Assembly (NCBI GenBank): GCA_036346355.1
Contig: CM070579.1
Span: forward strand, 9,424,001-9,488,000
Direction: 5' to 3'
DNA: 64,000 nt
Source of the DNA: Rhipidocladum racemiflorum
Lineage: Eukaryota > Streptophyta > Magnoliopsida > Poales > Poaceae
In this document: one piece after another, positions 1 through 10,252 of the stretch
Numbering within the stretch: position 1 is the stretch's first letter
Layout: the number at the start of each line of letters is the position of its first letter
Position numbers and translations under genes: made by a program
Notes under the pieces: generated by a model
Database searches by the model: none
Seen by the model: only the letters and a program-made list of their open reading frames with translations
Told to the model about the DNA's origin: nothing

Positions 1-290
1 ATAGGTAATGCCTCAAGATCTTAAGTGCATGCACTACTGAAGCTAATTCCATGTCATGAGTTGGGTAGTTCTCTTCATGTGGTCTTAATTGTCGAGAAGC
101 ATAAGCAATTACTTTTCCGTCTTGCATCAGAACACAGCCTAATCCTTGTTTTGATGCGTCGCAGTAAATTTGAAACTCCCTGCTTGGGTCAAGAAGTACA
201 GAGCATCTTGGTCGAGGTTAATTTCGTCTTCAAAGTCTGGAAACTCTTCTCACATTCTTCTGTCCACCGGTAAGGCTTATCTTTTTTGAG
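1..290 (-). pseudogene. gypsy RNase H domain (partial)
   Basis: The minus strand reads an RNase H segment with FQIYCDASKQGLGCVLMQ (the D of the first catalytic motif), IAYASRQLRPHEENYPTHD (the E of the LxxxE/N-Y-P-T region) and LASVVHALKILRHYL, cut by the window edge. It directly follows the reverse transcriptase. An in-frame TAG at 294-296 separates it from RT, at the spot where relatives read KPLT-E-LLKK, so this looks like a Glu to stop mutation. A further shift of frame occurs near 205-212, before the FQIYCDA motif. It would cut the RNA strand of the RNA-DNA hybrid during reverse transcription if intact. Confidence 0.85.
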
Positions 291-293
291 AAG

Positions 294-1367
294 CTAGGTT
301 AGAGGTTTGGAAATTTTGGAAAAACCTTCAATAAATCTTCGGTAATATCCAGCTAGTCCTAGGAAACTTCTTATTTCCTTTACTGACGTGGGTTGCTTCC
401 ATTCCATCATTGCTTCTATCTTTGTCGGATCCACTTTCACTTCTTCTTCGGTGATGATGTGTCCCAGAAATGCAATTTCTCTTATCCAAAAGTCACATTT
501 GGAGAACTTGGCATACAATTGATGTTCCCTGAGTCTCTCTAGAATCAGATGCAGATGTTCTTGATGCTCTTCTTCCGTCTTTGAGTAAACCAGTATGTCA
601 TCTAGAAACACTACGATGAATCGGTCTAGATAGTCCATGCACACTTGATTCATCAAATTCATAAAATATGCTGGAGCGTTTGTGAGTCCGAATGGGATCA
701 CTGTGAACTCATACAGTCCGTATCTGGTGGTAAATGTTGTTTTTTCTCTGTCCTGTTCTCTGACTTTCAGCTGATAGTATCCGGTCCTTAAGTCTATCTT
801 CGACAAAAACCTAGCTCCTTTGAGTTGATCGAATAAGTCGTCAATCCGAGGTAAGGGATACTTATTCTTTATGGTTGCGGTGTTCAGTGCTCTGTAATCC
901 ACACAGAGTCTTACACCTCCATCTTTCTTAGGGACAAATAGGACTGGAAAGGACCATGGTGATATGCTTGATCGGATAAATTCCTTTTCCAGTAATTCAT
1001 CCAGTTGCTTCTTGAGTTCTCTTAATTCCATTGCCGACATTGAGTATTGGCGCTTGGTGATGGGTACTGTTCCTGGTGCCAGTTCTATGGTTAACTCTAT
1101 GCTCCTGTCTGGGGGTCTTCCTGGTAATTCTTCTGGGAAAACATCTGGGTATTCCCGAACAATGGGTACTTGATCTATGGTTGGGGTTATGGCATTAAGG
1201 TTTCTTCTTTTGCCCTTTTCTAAATCAGGGTTGGTCCTTACGGTCACCCATTGCCCCTCATTGTTGATAACTGTTACCAACTTCTTTTCACAATCCAATG
1301 TTGCTTTATGTTTGGATAGCCAATCCATCCCCAGGATGATGTCCAGTCTGTTTATCTCTAATAGCAA
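294..1367 (-). pseudogene. gypsy reverse transcriptase domain
   Basis: The 357-codon open stretch starts with the protease tail (DIILGMDWLSKHKATLDC), then the linker YPDVFPEELPGRPP and a full RT: FPVLFVPKKDGGVRLCVDYR, LSKIDLRTGYYQLKVRE (first catalytic Asp), PFGLTNAPAYFM, then VVFLDDILVYSK, the YxDD-box equivalent with both Asp present, and FLGHIITEEEVKVDP with the thumb/connection region SFLGLAGYYRRFIEGFSKISKPLT. It copies element RNA into DNA in virus-like particles. It is in the same frame as the protease but is separated from it by a stop at 1404-1406 and ends at the TAG at 294-296. The RT domain itself shows no internal break, so it is younger or less damaged than its flanks. Confidence 0.92.
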
Positions 1368-1403
1368 CAGTTCAGCTGTACACTTAATTCCTTGAAGTAC
1401 TAT

Positions 1404-1775
1404 TTATAACTTCTCGCTCTTATATCGAGCCATTAATCTACTGCCCGGCGTTTGAAATGTACAAGGATTTTGTAACGGTAAATACGGAAAACCATGCTTG
1501 CATGCAAAAGCCATTGAAATAAAAGAGTGGGTTGCTCCAGGGTCAAATAATATCAAAGCCATCTGAGATTGGATTCGAAATTTACCGATAATCACGTCGG
1601 TTGCGGCTGCAGCGTCCTCAGATGACATGTGGTTGATCCTGCCTTGGAAGTTTCTGGAGTTGTTCGGATTGGAGCTCCCTTCGCTTCTGGCGGGTGCTCT
1701 GCCTTGTAGCATCCCCTGTTGCTGTGGTTGCGGTCGGTAGGCTGCTGGTTGACGGTTTCCTGAAGCTGCTGTCAC
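1404..1775 (-). pseudogene. gypsy aspartic protease domain, altered active site
   Basis: The stretch contains a Gln/Pro/Arg-rich linker, then the retropepsin core LILFDPGATHSFISMAFA. In gypsy proteases the active site is normally D-S/T-G-A; here it is D-P-G-A (codon near 1539-1541), a Ser to Pro change expected to be damaging. The frame ends at a TAA (1404-1406) and continues beyond it as LQGIKCTAELLLLEINRLDI, which joins the reverse transcriptase frame. It lies just downstream of the two zinc knuckles, in the same frame. Retropepsins process the Gag-Pol polyprotein. Confidence 0.85.
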
Positions 1776-1776
1776 T

Positions 1777-2101
1777 TGTGATCTGGCTACCTCAGCTGGC
1801 TGATTCTTTCTTGGGCAATTCTGTTTGAAGTGTCCCTCCTGACCACAGTGATAACAACCCGTAGTCTTCTTGGTGCAGTTATTGGAGTAATGATTTCCAC
1901 CACACTTGAAGCATTTTACTACTCCTGGCTGGCTTTGAGCAGGAACTGGCCGGGATCCTCCTACTGCTTGTCTCTTAGAGGGAAAACCGGGTATGGGGGC
2001 TGGAGCTCTTCCTCTGAGTTACTTGGGAGCCTGAAACCTTATCTGCTGGGCTCTCCTTTTCCGGGTGTCTTCCAAGTCGTTTCTAGCTTCCTCTATCATC
2101 A
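1777..2101 (-). pseudogene. gag C-terminus with two CCHC zinc knuckles
   Basis: In the protease frame the minus strand reads CFKCGGNHYSNNC and, after a short basic spacer, CYHCGQEGHFKQNC (codons within 1814-1913). Both fit CX2CX4HX4C nucleocapsid knuckles that bind genomic RNA. Upstream the same frame reads MVDKLMMIEEARNDLE, the usual gag end, interrupted by a TAA at 2019-2021. The preceding gag reading frame is different, so a one-base indel lies near 2120-2140. Confidence 0.85.
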
Positions 2102-2809
2102 TCAACTTGTCGACCATGTTGCCAGGTCCCTAAATTCTAGGGCTGCAATATGGAATTTTAAGTTCTTCTGTAAACCTTCAGAGAATCTTTCCATTTTCTT
2201 AGCTTCAGTGTCCACCTCAGTTGGTGCGTAGCGGGCTAGCTGATTGAACTGTTGGAGATATTCCATAACGGTCCTACCTCCCTGCCGGAGGGCTAGGAAC
2301 TCTCTTCTCTTAGAGGCCATTAGTCCAGTCGGGATGTGAACTTTGCGGAATGCTTCCTCAAATTCGAGCCATGGGATATCCTGCTCGTTCTTGGTGGCTT
2401 GAAAATTCATCCACCAGGCCGCTGCTTGTCCCTGTAGCTGGTGCGAGGCAAACAATACTTGTTCCTTGTCTGTGCATTGGATGGTTTCTAGCTTTCTTTT
2501 TATGTCACGGATCCAGTCATCCGCAGCTAATGGTTCTGTTGGTGTTGAAAAGATGGGTGGTCGGGATTTTTGGAAATCGGACCACTTTGTCCCTCCAATG
2601 TGGCCTTCTTGCCCATTGTGGTTGCCCTGAGGGTGTCCTTGAGGCCTTGCTGCTAGTTGTTCTAAGACTCTTTCCATTAGCTGGGTCTGATGTCTCTCTG
2701 CCTCGTATCTGTTACGTTCCATCATAGCCAAAACTTGGGCCATATTGGCCTGCTCAGCGTTGGAGTTGCCTTCTTCGCTGTTGTTACCTCGTAAATTGGG
2801 TCTCACCAT
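2102..2809 (-). pseudogene. gypsy gag (capsid) domain
   Basis: The frame opens at an ATG (2809) and encodes an acidic/Gln-rich N-terminus and then a retrotransposon gag core: WIRDIKRKLETIQCTDKEQV, ASHQLQGQAAAWW, WLEFEEAFRKVHIPTG, KRREFLALRQGGRTVMEYLQ, FNQLARYAPTEVDTEAKKME and FSEGLQKNLKFHIAALEFRD. This is the capsid region of plant Ty3/gypsy elements (Retrotrans_gag type), which assembles virus-like particles. The last residues before the stop at 2102-2104 are out of frame; the genuine continuation is in the next frame, so gag is frameshifted. It lies about 320 bp downstream of the extra ORF and about 1.3 kb downstream of the primer site. Confidence 0.9.
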
Positions 2810-3130
2810 GATTGTTTCTGATTATCTTTTCGGCCTGCAGCAGGGTTTTAAGGGAAGTGAAAGGTAAGCGGGAGTTAACATTTTTAGATAAGGTTAGAAT
2901 GAACAGATGAGGGCTTAGATGGAAGGGAGGGAGAATCCTTTGAGTTAGGTAGGATTAATTCCGATACATTACAGCAACCAAAATACAAGGATAGGGATCA
3001 TAGTTTTTGTACAAACCATAGGTTGTACGCCATACCATTTTAAGGTAGGGCACCACCTAGTTTACAATACCAAAAGATAGTTCTAATACATAAAGAGGGG
3101 TTTACATCTAAACTTAACGACCTTGACAAT
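2810..3130. other. spacer between gag and extra ORF
   Basis: No coding signal or motif recognised in these 320 bases. On the minus strand they form the gag leader. Confidence 0.5.
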
Positions 3131-3859
3131 CTAAGGGTTCCATCCTTCGTCAGGGCAGTAGAAGAAGCGTTCTTCTGGGTCCTCTTCATCTTCCATGGTG
3201 ACATCTGGGGGAGGCGGATCATCGACCACCATCGAAGGTCCATCCACCGAGGGCTCTTCCATCGGGGGCCCGACTGGCTGCTGAATAAGATCGATCTGCA
3301 TTATCTGATTGACCAGTTGGTCCACCTGGGCTTGGAGCTGGTTCAGCTGGCCCTCCTGTTGATCCACCAGATCCCACATCTGATGTAGATGCTCATGTTG
3401 TTCCTTATTTTCTCGAAGCACACGGTTGTACTGGCATTCCATTAGTAACACGTAGTCAGAGGTCTCCTCGATCCTTGGGTCTGTCTCCTCAAGAGGGAAG
3501 GAGATGCCAATTCCTTGGGATGCATCACATATCTAGGGAATCAGTTGAAATTGGCCGTCATCAAATTCTCTTTCGAAGTGGCCTCGAAGATAGTGCACTG
3601 CTTGGCGGGCAGCATCCTGAATTGCTGCAGACTCATAAAGTCGTCTCCCCACAAACCGACGAGGAACACCAAGGCGGAGTGGTAGGGGCTGTAGTTCGAT
3701 CCATGCAATCCATTGACAACGGAATTCATCCCGGAGCATCTCTTTTGTATGGAACTCGGGACGGTGCTCATCTTCTGCTCCCACCTGCTGCATCATTCTC
3801 TATAGCAGATCGGCCCATCCACCAAAAACACTCGGGCCTGGGTAGGTACGATGAACCAT
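3131..3859 (-). pseudogene. extra ORF between primer site and gag, two in-frame TAG codons
   Basis: One minus-strand frame of 243 codons runs from an ATG at 3859 to 3131 and is interrupted only by TAG codons at 3800-3802 and 3533-3535. The first part has a compact globular look (CQWIAWIELQPLPLRLGVPR, RRLYESAAIQDAARQAVHYL). After the second TAG the frame encodes a clear Gln/Leu-rich coiled coil (MWDLVDQQEGQLNQLQAQVD) and a Pro/Asp/Glu-rich acidic tail ending CPDEGWNP. It is in the sense direction of the element. The bases before the ATG (TTTGCGTTGATCGCAG) look like a splice acceptor. I recall similar leader ORFs in some large grass gypsy elements, but I cannot name a domain and no function should be assumed. 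Confidence 0.65.
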
Positions 3860-4071
3860 CTGCGATCAACGCAAAATTTGAAGTAAGTTAAGAAGGGGAA
3901 GTATTAAAACAAAACCGGAAATAGAACTCTAAGAGGGTTGAGGTAGAAAGAGGTAGAAGGAGACAACAATAATACTTATATTTTTCACAACTCATTTTGT
4001 TTATAAGTTTAATTAATTTTCTGCAAAAGATCTTTAAGCCAATCTAGGGTCTCAATCTACGGTCAAACCTA
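3860..4071. other. leader between primer site and extra ORF
   Basis: AT-rich untranslated leader of the minus-strand element. It contains the possible acceptor just before 3859. Nothing else recognised. Confidence 0.5.
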
Positions 4072-4084
4072 GGCTCTGATACCA
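4072..4084 (-). promoter_or_regulatory. primer binding site, tRNA-iMet type
   Basis: The minus strand reads TGGTATCAGAGCC, the complement of the 3' end of initiator methionine tRNA, which primes minus-strand DNA synthesis in many plant gypsy and copia elements. It begins two bases (AG) inside the LTR end ...GTCACA and so fixes the inner LTR border at 4087. Confidence 0.9.
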
Positions 4085-5544
4085 CTTGTGACGGACCGCC
4101 CTTTTCAGGGAGGCCGCTTAATTACCGCTACGGCTACCCAGGAAGATTAACCGCAGGGAAACAAATGTACATTACCAGGTTAACATCCAAAAGCAACAGT
4201 TTTAAGCAAAATAAGGCCTAACGATCAGAGTTTACAGTAGTGCGACAAGCACAAATCATAGTCTTTACATCACAAAAGAACTTTCCACAGGCAGTTTGAG
4301 CGAAGATCGAGACTAAAACCACATGGTGTCGCCATCTACGACTTCTTGGAATTCTCCCGCATCTTGATACTCTAAAATAGGTTAATTAAGCAAGAGTGAG
4401 TACCACAACGTACTCAATAAGCCACACAGTGAAACCTAATTACCACATGCGAAGGATAACCAAAGATAGCTGTATGTCTCATTTGGTTTATGCAAGTTTT
4501 CATAATATTTGACTTTTCATTTAAAACACAATCCATAATAATAAGATTTAGGCGGGGGGTTTCCAAAGTTATATACTTCCACACTTGTTAATCAAAAACT
4601 ACTTAAGCTCAGGTTCGGGAGTCACCCCATTTTAACTCAGCTTCATTTACCGGAAGCACGGCGTATTCGAATACCATTTGATTCACTCTGCAGAGGTGTT
4701 CAGCTTTACCCACAAGATTCCACGATCGTTAATGCCACGCGATTAACATGCAACTTTTATGCATGCGGCCGGATCGAGGTTATCATAGCTTTTCGTTGGA
4801 TCTTTCCCCTTTAGCCCCTATCCGGTAGAGTTTCGGTCCACATTAACTCGGGGTCCCCACTGGCCAGAGTGGAGTTCGTGATCCCGCCTACTGTGGACAC
4901 CTACCGTTGTGAACCCGGAATGCCAGACTTTCCTTATGCACATTTCCGTTCACCCCCATAATTCGTGGACCATCTCCCACACCGGGAAGGTAACCCTGCT
5001 CCTATAGGTATTCCGGGGAAAGTACAATGTACCGAGCTACGTTGAGTCGAGCCAACGTACTTGACCGGCCCAACCTGTGGTTGAATGAGTTCTTAAGTTA
5101 TTTACTTTGCCCAAGGTTGTAAGTCCTTATCTTGTCACAGACCAAACCATTACGTTCCACATTCCCTAGTACCCAGTGTACCACCATCCGTTCATACCTT
5201 GATATTGGTCCCTGGCCGGGGATCAGACTAACACCCACCCAGTGGTTAGCCCAATACTGTCCCCCAGACCGCAACGTTTCATAAACATTCCAAATCCAAG
5301 TTCCATCGACATTTCATTTTTCATTAAAATGGTGAATAAAATACAGTAGTAATATCCAGCCGAATACTGACAATAGTATTTTCCTAGGGTTACAAGGGAT
5401 TATTAGTATTCAATATTTGTCAAGGAAGTTCCATGAGCCTTTTTGGTATTTAACTAGCTATCATGTCATTCAAACATACTAGCTTTGCGATATTTCAACA
5501 TATAGTTCGGAAATAATGCAGTAGAAAATAACTGCTAATTATTT

Positions 5545-5723
5545 TTAGGCAATATTGGGTTCAAAATGATCAATGGAGTATGGCTTGCCTTGCGAGGCGG
5601 AGGGGTTTCCTAGCTCGGAGTCGGTGTAGTCGTACTCTGCTTCACGTGGGTCCGGCTCCTGCTCCAGATACTGCTCCTGCTCCTGTGTCTGCTCTTGAAG
5701 CTGGTACTGCTCAGACGTCGGTT
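5545..5723 (-). other. acidic mini-exon-like segment in LTR copy 1
   Basis: After a T-rich tract ending in TTTACGCTAG the minus strand reads an open, Gln/Glu/Asp-rich frame (QEQTQEQEQYLEQEPDPREA, then YDYTDSELGNPSASQGKPYS) that stops at 5545. Equivalent segments occur in the LTRs at 8690-8814 and 10103-10252 and, more divergent, near 35020 and 63208-63345. It may be a spliced leader exon or only a conserved cis signal. Confidence 0.5.
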
Positions 5724-6615
5724 CTAGCGTAAACAAACACCATAAGATAAACAATAAACAATTAATACAAAAAGAATGAAGAGAAAAGAAAAGAGAAAAC
5801 AAAGAGAGAGAAAATAGGCCGGAAATGGGTTGGAGGGGCTTTTTCAGAATTTTCTGGACTTGGTTTGGCGAAACGGAGACCATTTTCGGACTCAGCGTCT
5901 CGAAACGGATCGGAAAAGTATATTTGGGTATACTTTGGATTTTTGGAAATTTTTGGAGTATTTTTGGGTATTTAAACGAATTAAAATGAATTTTGGAAAT
6001 TAAAATCCGAAAGAATAATAGAAAAATGCTACTGTTTCTTTGGGCCTGCACAAAAATGCTTTTGGCCCACGGTACGCGCGCGCGAGAGAAGGCCATTGGG
6101 CCGGCCCATCCTCACGGCCAGGCCACCCTGATAGGTGGGCCCGACGCGCAGAGAGAGAGAGAGAGAGAGGGAGCGAGGGGCTGGCGCGTGGGGGCCGCTT
6201 GGCAGTGGGTGGGGGTTTGCTGGCGGGGCTGGCAGGTGGGCCACAGGGGCTGGGAGGGGTGAGGCCGACCGGTGGGGCCCGGTTGCCAGCGACGGGGGAG
6301 GCCGCACGGCCGTGCGGGCGAGCCGGGCGGCGCTAGCCGCCAGAGTTGGGGAAGACGGGGTGCAAACCCATGTTCTAGGGCACGGGGGCTCGCACGAGCT
6401 AGGGGAAAAGAGAGAGGGGGTTCGCCCATACCCAAAACGCGGCACGGGAGGAGGCGAGCGGCGGCGGAGCGAGCCGGAGGCGGAGATTGGCCGAAGACGG
6501 GGAAGACGGCTACGGCCGCCGCGCGGGAGGTTGTGGGATAGCGAGTGAGAGAGGGGATTCGAGTGAGGAGGTGGAGGCAATCTCGGGGAGCCACAAGTGG
6601 CGGCCGGGGGGGAGA

Positions 6616-6622
6616 TTAAATA
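6616..6622 (-). promoter_or_regulatory. TATA-like box of LTR copy 1
   Basis: The minus strand reads CTATTTAATC in a GC-rich setting. The position, about 590 bp inside the outer LTR end, suits a U3 promoter. Inference only. Confidence 0.4.
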
Positions 6623-7232
6623 GCCGACAGGGGAAAGCTTTGGTCTTCGGCCGAATCATGGCGGCGGAGGCGGCGAAGCGAAGGTGGCAGGATCTGTGCT
6701 TGCACGGGGCTCGGGGGGACGCTTGTGCAGCGGGAGGTGGAGTGGCCTAGGGCTAGGGCAGCGGCGAGGGGACGGCGGAGCAGGCGCTGGCGTGCACGGG
6801 AAAAGCTGCCATGGCAGCAGCCTCACGGGGAAGATGCACAGGGACACGGCGCACTCGTGCGGGGGCGCTGGCGGCGAGGCGAAGGCGGGTTCAGGCGAGG
6901 GCGCGGGCACGCACGGGAAGGCTGGCAAGTGGGTGAGGCGTGGAGGCGAGGAGGTGGCGGCCGAGCGGGCGAGGCGTGAGGGCGAGGAGGAGGCAGGCGA
7001 GCGGGTGAGGCGCGGGGGTGAGGGGAGGCGTAATCGCCGAGAAAGGAAAGCGCCTGGCAAGGAGTTTTTCCGAAAACAGAAAGTATTCAAAATACACTCA
7101 AATAAATCCGAAAAAAAATCCAAAAAAATCAGAAAAATCATAAAACGCAATTAAAGCCCAAATAAAATTGTTTTGAGGATTTTTAGGGTATTTCAAAACA
7201 CACCCTACATAACCAGCACACTATTCATACAA

Positions 7233-9130
7233 AAGACGGATGCAACGGACCTCCTTTTTAGGAGCACGTCTAAATATCTTAACAGCTACCCAGGAAGATT
7301 AGCTATCGAGAAACAAGTACACAATGTCAGGTAAAAAGCAAAACCAACTCTTGTAGAGAATATAAGGCCTAACAGCCGAGTTTTTAAAAAAGGGTGCGGC
7401 GGTGCCGAATAGAGTTTACATTACAAAAGAACTACACAGGCAAGGCCTGAGCAAAGACTAAGATCTAAAACCAGACTAAGTCGCCATCTACGAACTCCTG
7501 GTAATCTCTGGCTTCTTGGAATTCTACTAGATTGGAAAAGCAAGAATGAATACACAACAGTACTCAACAAGTTGCACGGGAATACTGAATACTATATGCA
7601 AGGATTTTCAAGGATTGGCACAAGGTTATAAGCATTACGGATGCAATTTTATTTGCAAACTTAGTTGTATTTGAAACACAAACCATAAAATAATAGTAGC
7701 TAGGGGGTTTTACAAAGTTAACACAACACGCCAGATTCTCCATTCCAAAGACTACTTGAGCGAGGTTTCGGGAGTCACCCCAATTCAAATTTAGCTTCAA
7801 TAACCGGAAGCACGGCGAATCTGAATACCATTTAATTATCACTTTGCAGAGGTGCTCATATTTACCCACAAGATATCTACGACCGTTAATACCACGCGAT
7901 TACATGCAACTTAAATGCATGCGGCCAGGCCGAGATGATCATAGTCTTTTATTGTACTTCCCCATTGTAGCTCCTACCCGATAGATTTGAGGACCCACAG
8001 CTCTTGGGACCCACTGGCCAAGGCGAGAGACGCGATCTGATACTGTGGGTACCTACCGTTGTGAGAACCAGCAAGTGGCAACACTATACCCAGTTCTGTT
8101 CCACCCCGATCGCTATGCGATCTATTCTAGCTACGAGAATGATAGCTACAACCTATATGTATTCTAAGGGGACGCACAATGTATTGAGCTAGGTTGGAAC
8201 GAGTCAACCGCGTTGACCGGCTCAACTTGTGTATGAACGAAAACTTAAGTTATTTACTTTGCTCAAGGGGGTTGTCCTTAATTGCCAACGACCAAGCCAT
8301 TACAACCACAAACCTGGTACCAACTGTACCAACCACCAAACCAACCACAACTTCCGTCATCGACCAAGGGTCGGACTAGCATCCACCTCGTGGGTAGCCC
8401 AACACTGTCCCCCTGACCGTAGCAATAGTTTGAAAAAGACATTGAGTGAAAAGCTCACCAGTTTTAAAAGACTAAGGACGGAACAATAATTAATTAATAA
8501 CTATGGGGATTCATAATTATAAACTAAGGCTATGCAAAGGATAAAAGGCTCAAAACATAAGGAAGGCTAGAAATTGATCGTTTATAACTAAGTGTCATGT
8601 CATTCTAAATTACCATTTTCAGTATTTAAAATATGAGTAAAATAATGCATTAAAAATTATATATTACTATATTATTGACAAGCTGGGTTCAAAATGTTCA
8701 AGGGGTGCGGCTTGCCTTGCTAGGCTGAAGGGTCATCTAACTCGTAGAAGCTGAAGTCTTGCTCGGCTCCGGACTGGTCTTGCTCCTACTCCTAGTACTA
8801 CTCAACGGTCGAATCTAGCATGAAGAAATGAAACCGATAAATAAACGAACAAAGAAAAGCAAGAGAAAAGAAAAACAAAAACAAAAATTTAGAAAGAAGG
8901 CCGGAGAAGGAGTCGAAGGGCATTTTGAAGATTTTGGAGACTTGGTTTAGCAAAGTGGAGATCATTTTTGGATTCAGTGGCTCAAACGAATCAAGAAAGT
9001 GTATTTTGGATTTTTTGGGGGGGGGATTTTCGGGAATTTTATGGGATTTTTTGGATTAATAAAATCTGAAAAAGAAAAAGAAAAGAAAATGAAAAATTGG
9101 AGTTGGGCCGCATAGTGCACGGTCCACTTA
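7233..9130 (-). repeat. LTR copy 2, minus orientation, lacking its promoter end
   Basis: The sequence follows LTR copy 1 segment by segment in the same orientation: the end (GCTACCCAGGAAGATTAGCT), the palindrome region GAATAC-ACAACA-GTACTC at 7548-7565, the acidic segment near 8690-8814 (PSA-stop-QGKPHPLN) and the T-rich acceptor. No primer binding site or internal domain flanks it. Similarity to copy 1 fades near 9130, and a third copy in the opposite orientation begins there. It is therefore a partial, solo-type LTR. Confidence 0.7.
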
Positions 9131-9271
9131 GCCCAAACGGCGCACGGGCGGCGGCCTCGCCGCTCGCTCTATCACGCATCGCCACGCATCGCCGCGTTGC
9201 TCTGTCTGTCGCCTCGCTCGCCCATGGCGGCAGGCCACCCGCTCACCCCCACGCCCATGCCGCCAGGCAGC

Positions 9272-9277
9272 TATAAA
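9272..9277 (+). promoter_or_regulatory. TATA box of LTR copy 3
   Basis: TATAAA in CAGCTATAAAGGCTG, the only such box in a GC-rich stretch, followed by a pyrimidine-rich leader as expected for an LTR promoter. Confidence 0.5.
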
Positions 9278-10102
9278 GGCTGCGCATATGCCCGCTTCGC
9301 CCTCGAGCTCGCCCCCCTCCTTCATTAGTGAGCTCCGTCCCGCCTGGACCCTTTCGCCTCCCCCTCTTCTTCCTCCCTCCCGGCCAAAGGCCACCCTGCC
9401 GCCATTTCTTCTCCCCGCCCGGGAACTCCTAACCCTAGCCCTGACCTCTCCCCTCCCCGCCAAGCTCCGCCTCCACCCTTCTTCCCCAGCCACGGTGTCT
9501 CCCGGCCGCCCTCGCCTCAGCCTCGTCGCCGCCCCGCTCGCCCTCGAACCCTAACCCTCCCATCTGCTCGATTGATCGATCTCTGTCCCTCTTCCAGCTC
9601 AACCCCACCTGTTGGCCTCTTAAGCTGCGCACTAGCCGCACCACTCCGCTGGCCCACCCGTCAGCCTCCCCGCGCCACCGATAGCCAGGCCCCACTAGTC
9701 AGGCCGCCCCGCCTGTGCAACTGGGCCAGCCCAGTCTTCGCGCGCGCGACGTGCGTCCATGGGCCGAACGGTCGAATGGGCCGTGCCCCGATGCGGCCCG
9801 TTTCTGTTTTTATTTTTCTTTTTCTTTTCGGATTTAATTAATCCGAGAAATCCAATTAAATATTCCAAAAATCAGAAAAATACCCGGGAACTCCAAAAAT
9901 AGCCAAAATACACCGTTTCAACCATTTCGAGCCACTGAGTCTAAATATGGCCTCTGTTTCGCCATTCGAAGTACACAAAATTCTAAAAATACCCACTTCT
10001 CCCTCAAACCCCCCTTTGGCCCTTTTTCGAGTTTGTTCCAGTTTTTCCTTTTAATTTACTATTTGTTCGTTTTACTTATTGCTTGGTTTTCTTTTGCGCT
10101 AG

Positions 10103-10252
10103 ACCTGACGTACGCGCAGCAGTTGGAGCCCGAGCAGACTCAGGAGCCGGAGCAAGACTAGGACGAAGACGTGTATGGCTACGTCAACTACGACCAAGCT
10201 GACCCCGCCTCGCAGCAAGGCAAGCCGCACCCCTTGAACATATTGAACAAAG
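10103..10252 (+). other. acidic mini-exon-like segment in LTR copy 3
   Basis: After CTTTTGCGCTAG the frame reads LTYAQQLEPEQTQEPEQD, a TAG, then DEDVYGYVNYDQADPASQQG and KPHPLN. It matches the copy 1 segment in order (Gln/Glu-rich, Y-rich acidic, D-P-A-S-x-Q-G-K-P). Confidence 0.5.

Larger units (their letters stand above)
1..7208 (-). mobile_element. Ty3/gypsy LTR retrotransposon, 5' half, decayed (window edge cuts it)
   Basis: Read on the minus strand the order is 5' LTR, primer binding site, extra ORF, gag, zinc knuckles, protease, reverse transcriptase and RNase H. This protease-RT-RNase H order, with integrase expected next off the left edge, is that of Ty3/gypsy elements; the tRNA-iMet type primer site and two-knuckle gag suggest a chromovirus/Tekay-like lineage, which is inference. 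The coding region carries several breaks: a frameshift in gag near 2120-2140, an in-frame stop at 2019-2021, a stop at 1404-1406, a stop at 294-296 and a frameshift near 205-212. The copy cannot express a complete polyprotein. Because the 3' LTR is not in the window, LTR divergence and age cannot be judged. Confidence 0.9.
4087..7208 (-). repeat. 5' LTR of the gypsy element (LTR copy 1)
   Basis: The inner border at 4087 is set by the CA end next to the primer binding site. The outer border near 7208 is approximate and taken from a TG-type start (TGTAGGGTGTG on the minus strand). The LTR is about 3.1 kb. It contains a TATA-like box near 6616-6622, a GC-rich stretch at 6100-6960, a pyrimidine tract ending in an acceptor-like CTAG followed by an acidic reading frame (5545-5723), and the palindrome GAGTAC-CACAAC-GTACTC at 4398-4415. 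Two related LTR copies follow at 7233-11735. The many GC-rich open frames at 6030-7150 are on both strands, disagree with each other and are not genes. Confidence 0.75.

Noticed and set aside
6030..7154. Many long GC-rich open frames on both strands
   Set aside because: They overlap on opposite strands, are Arg/Gly/Pro or Ala/Pro-rich, share no motif and sit in the promoter/leader part of an LTR; chance frames of GC-rich DNA.
9540..9560. CCCTAACCCTCCC, telomere-like
   Set aside because: Only two short units inside an LTR; not a telomeric tract.
9128..9841. GC-rich open frames around the LTR copy 2/3 junction
   Set aside because: Same low-complexity character on both strands; explained as LTR leader.
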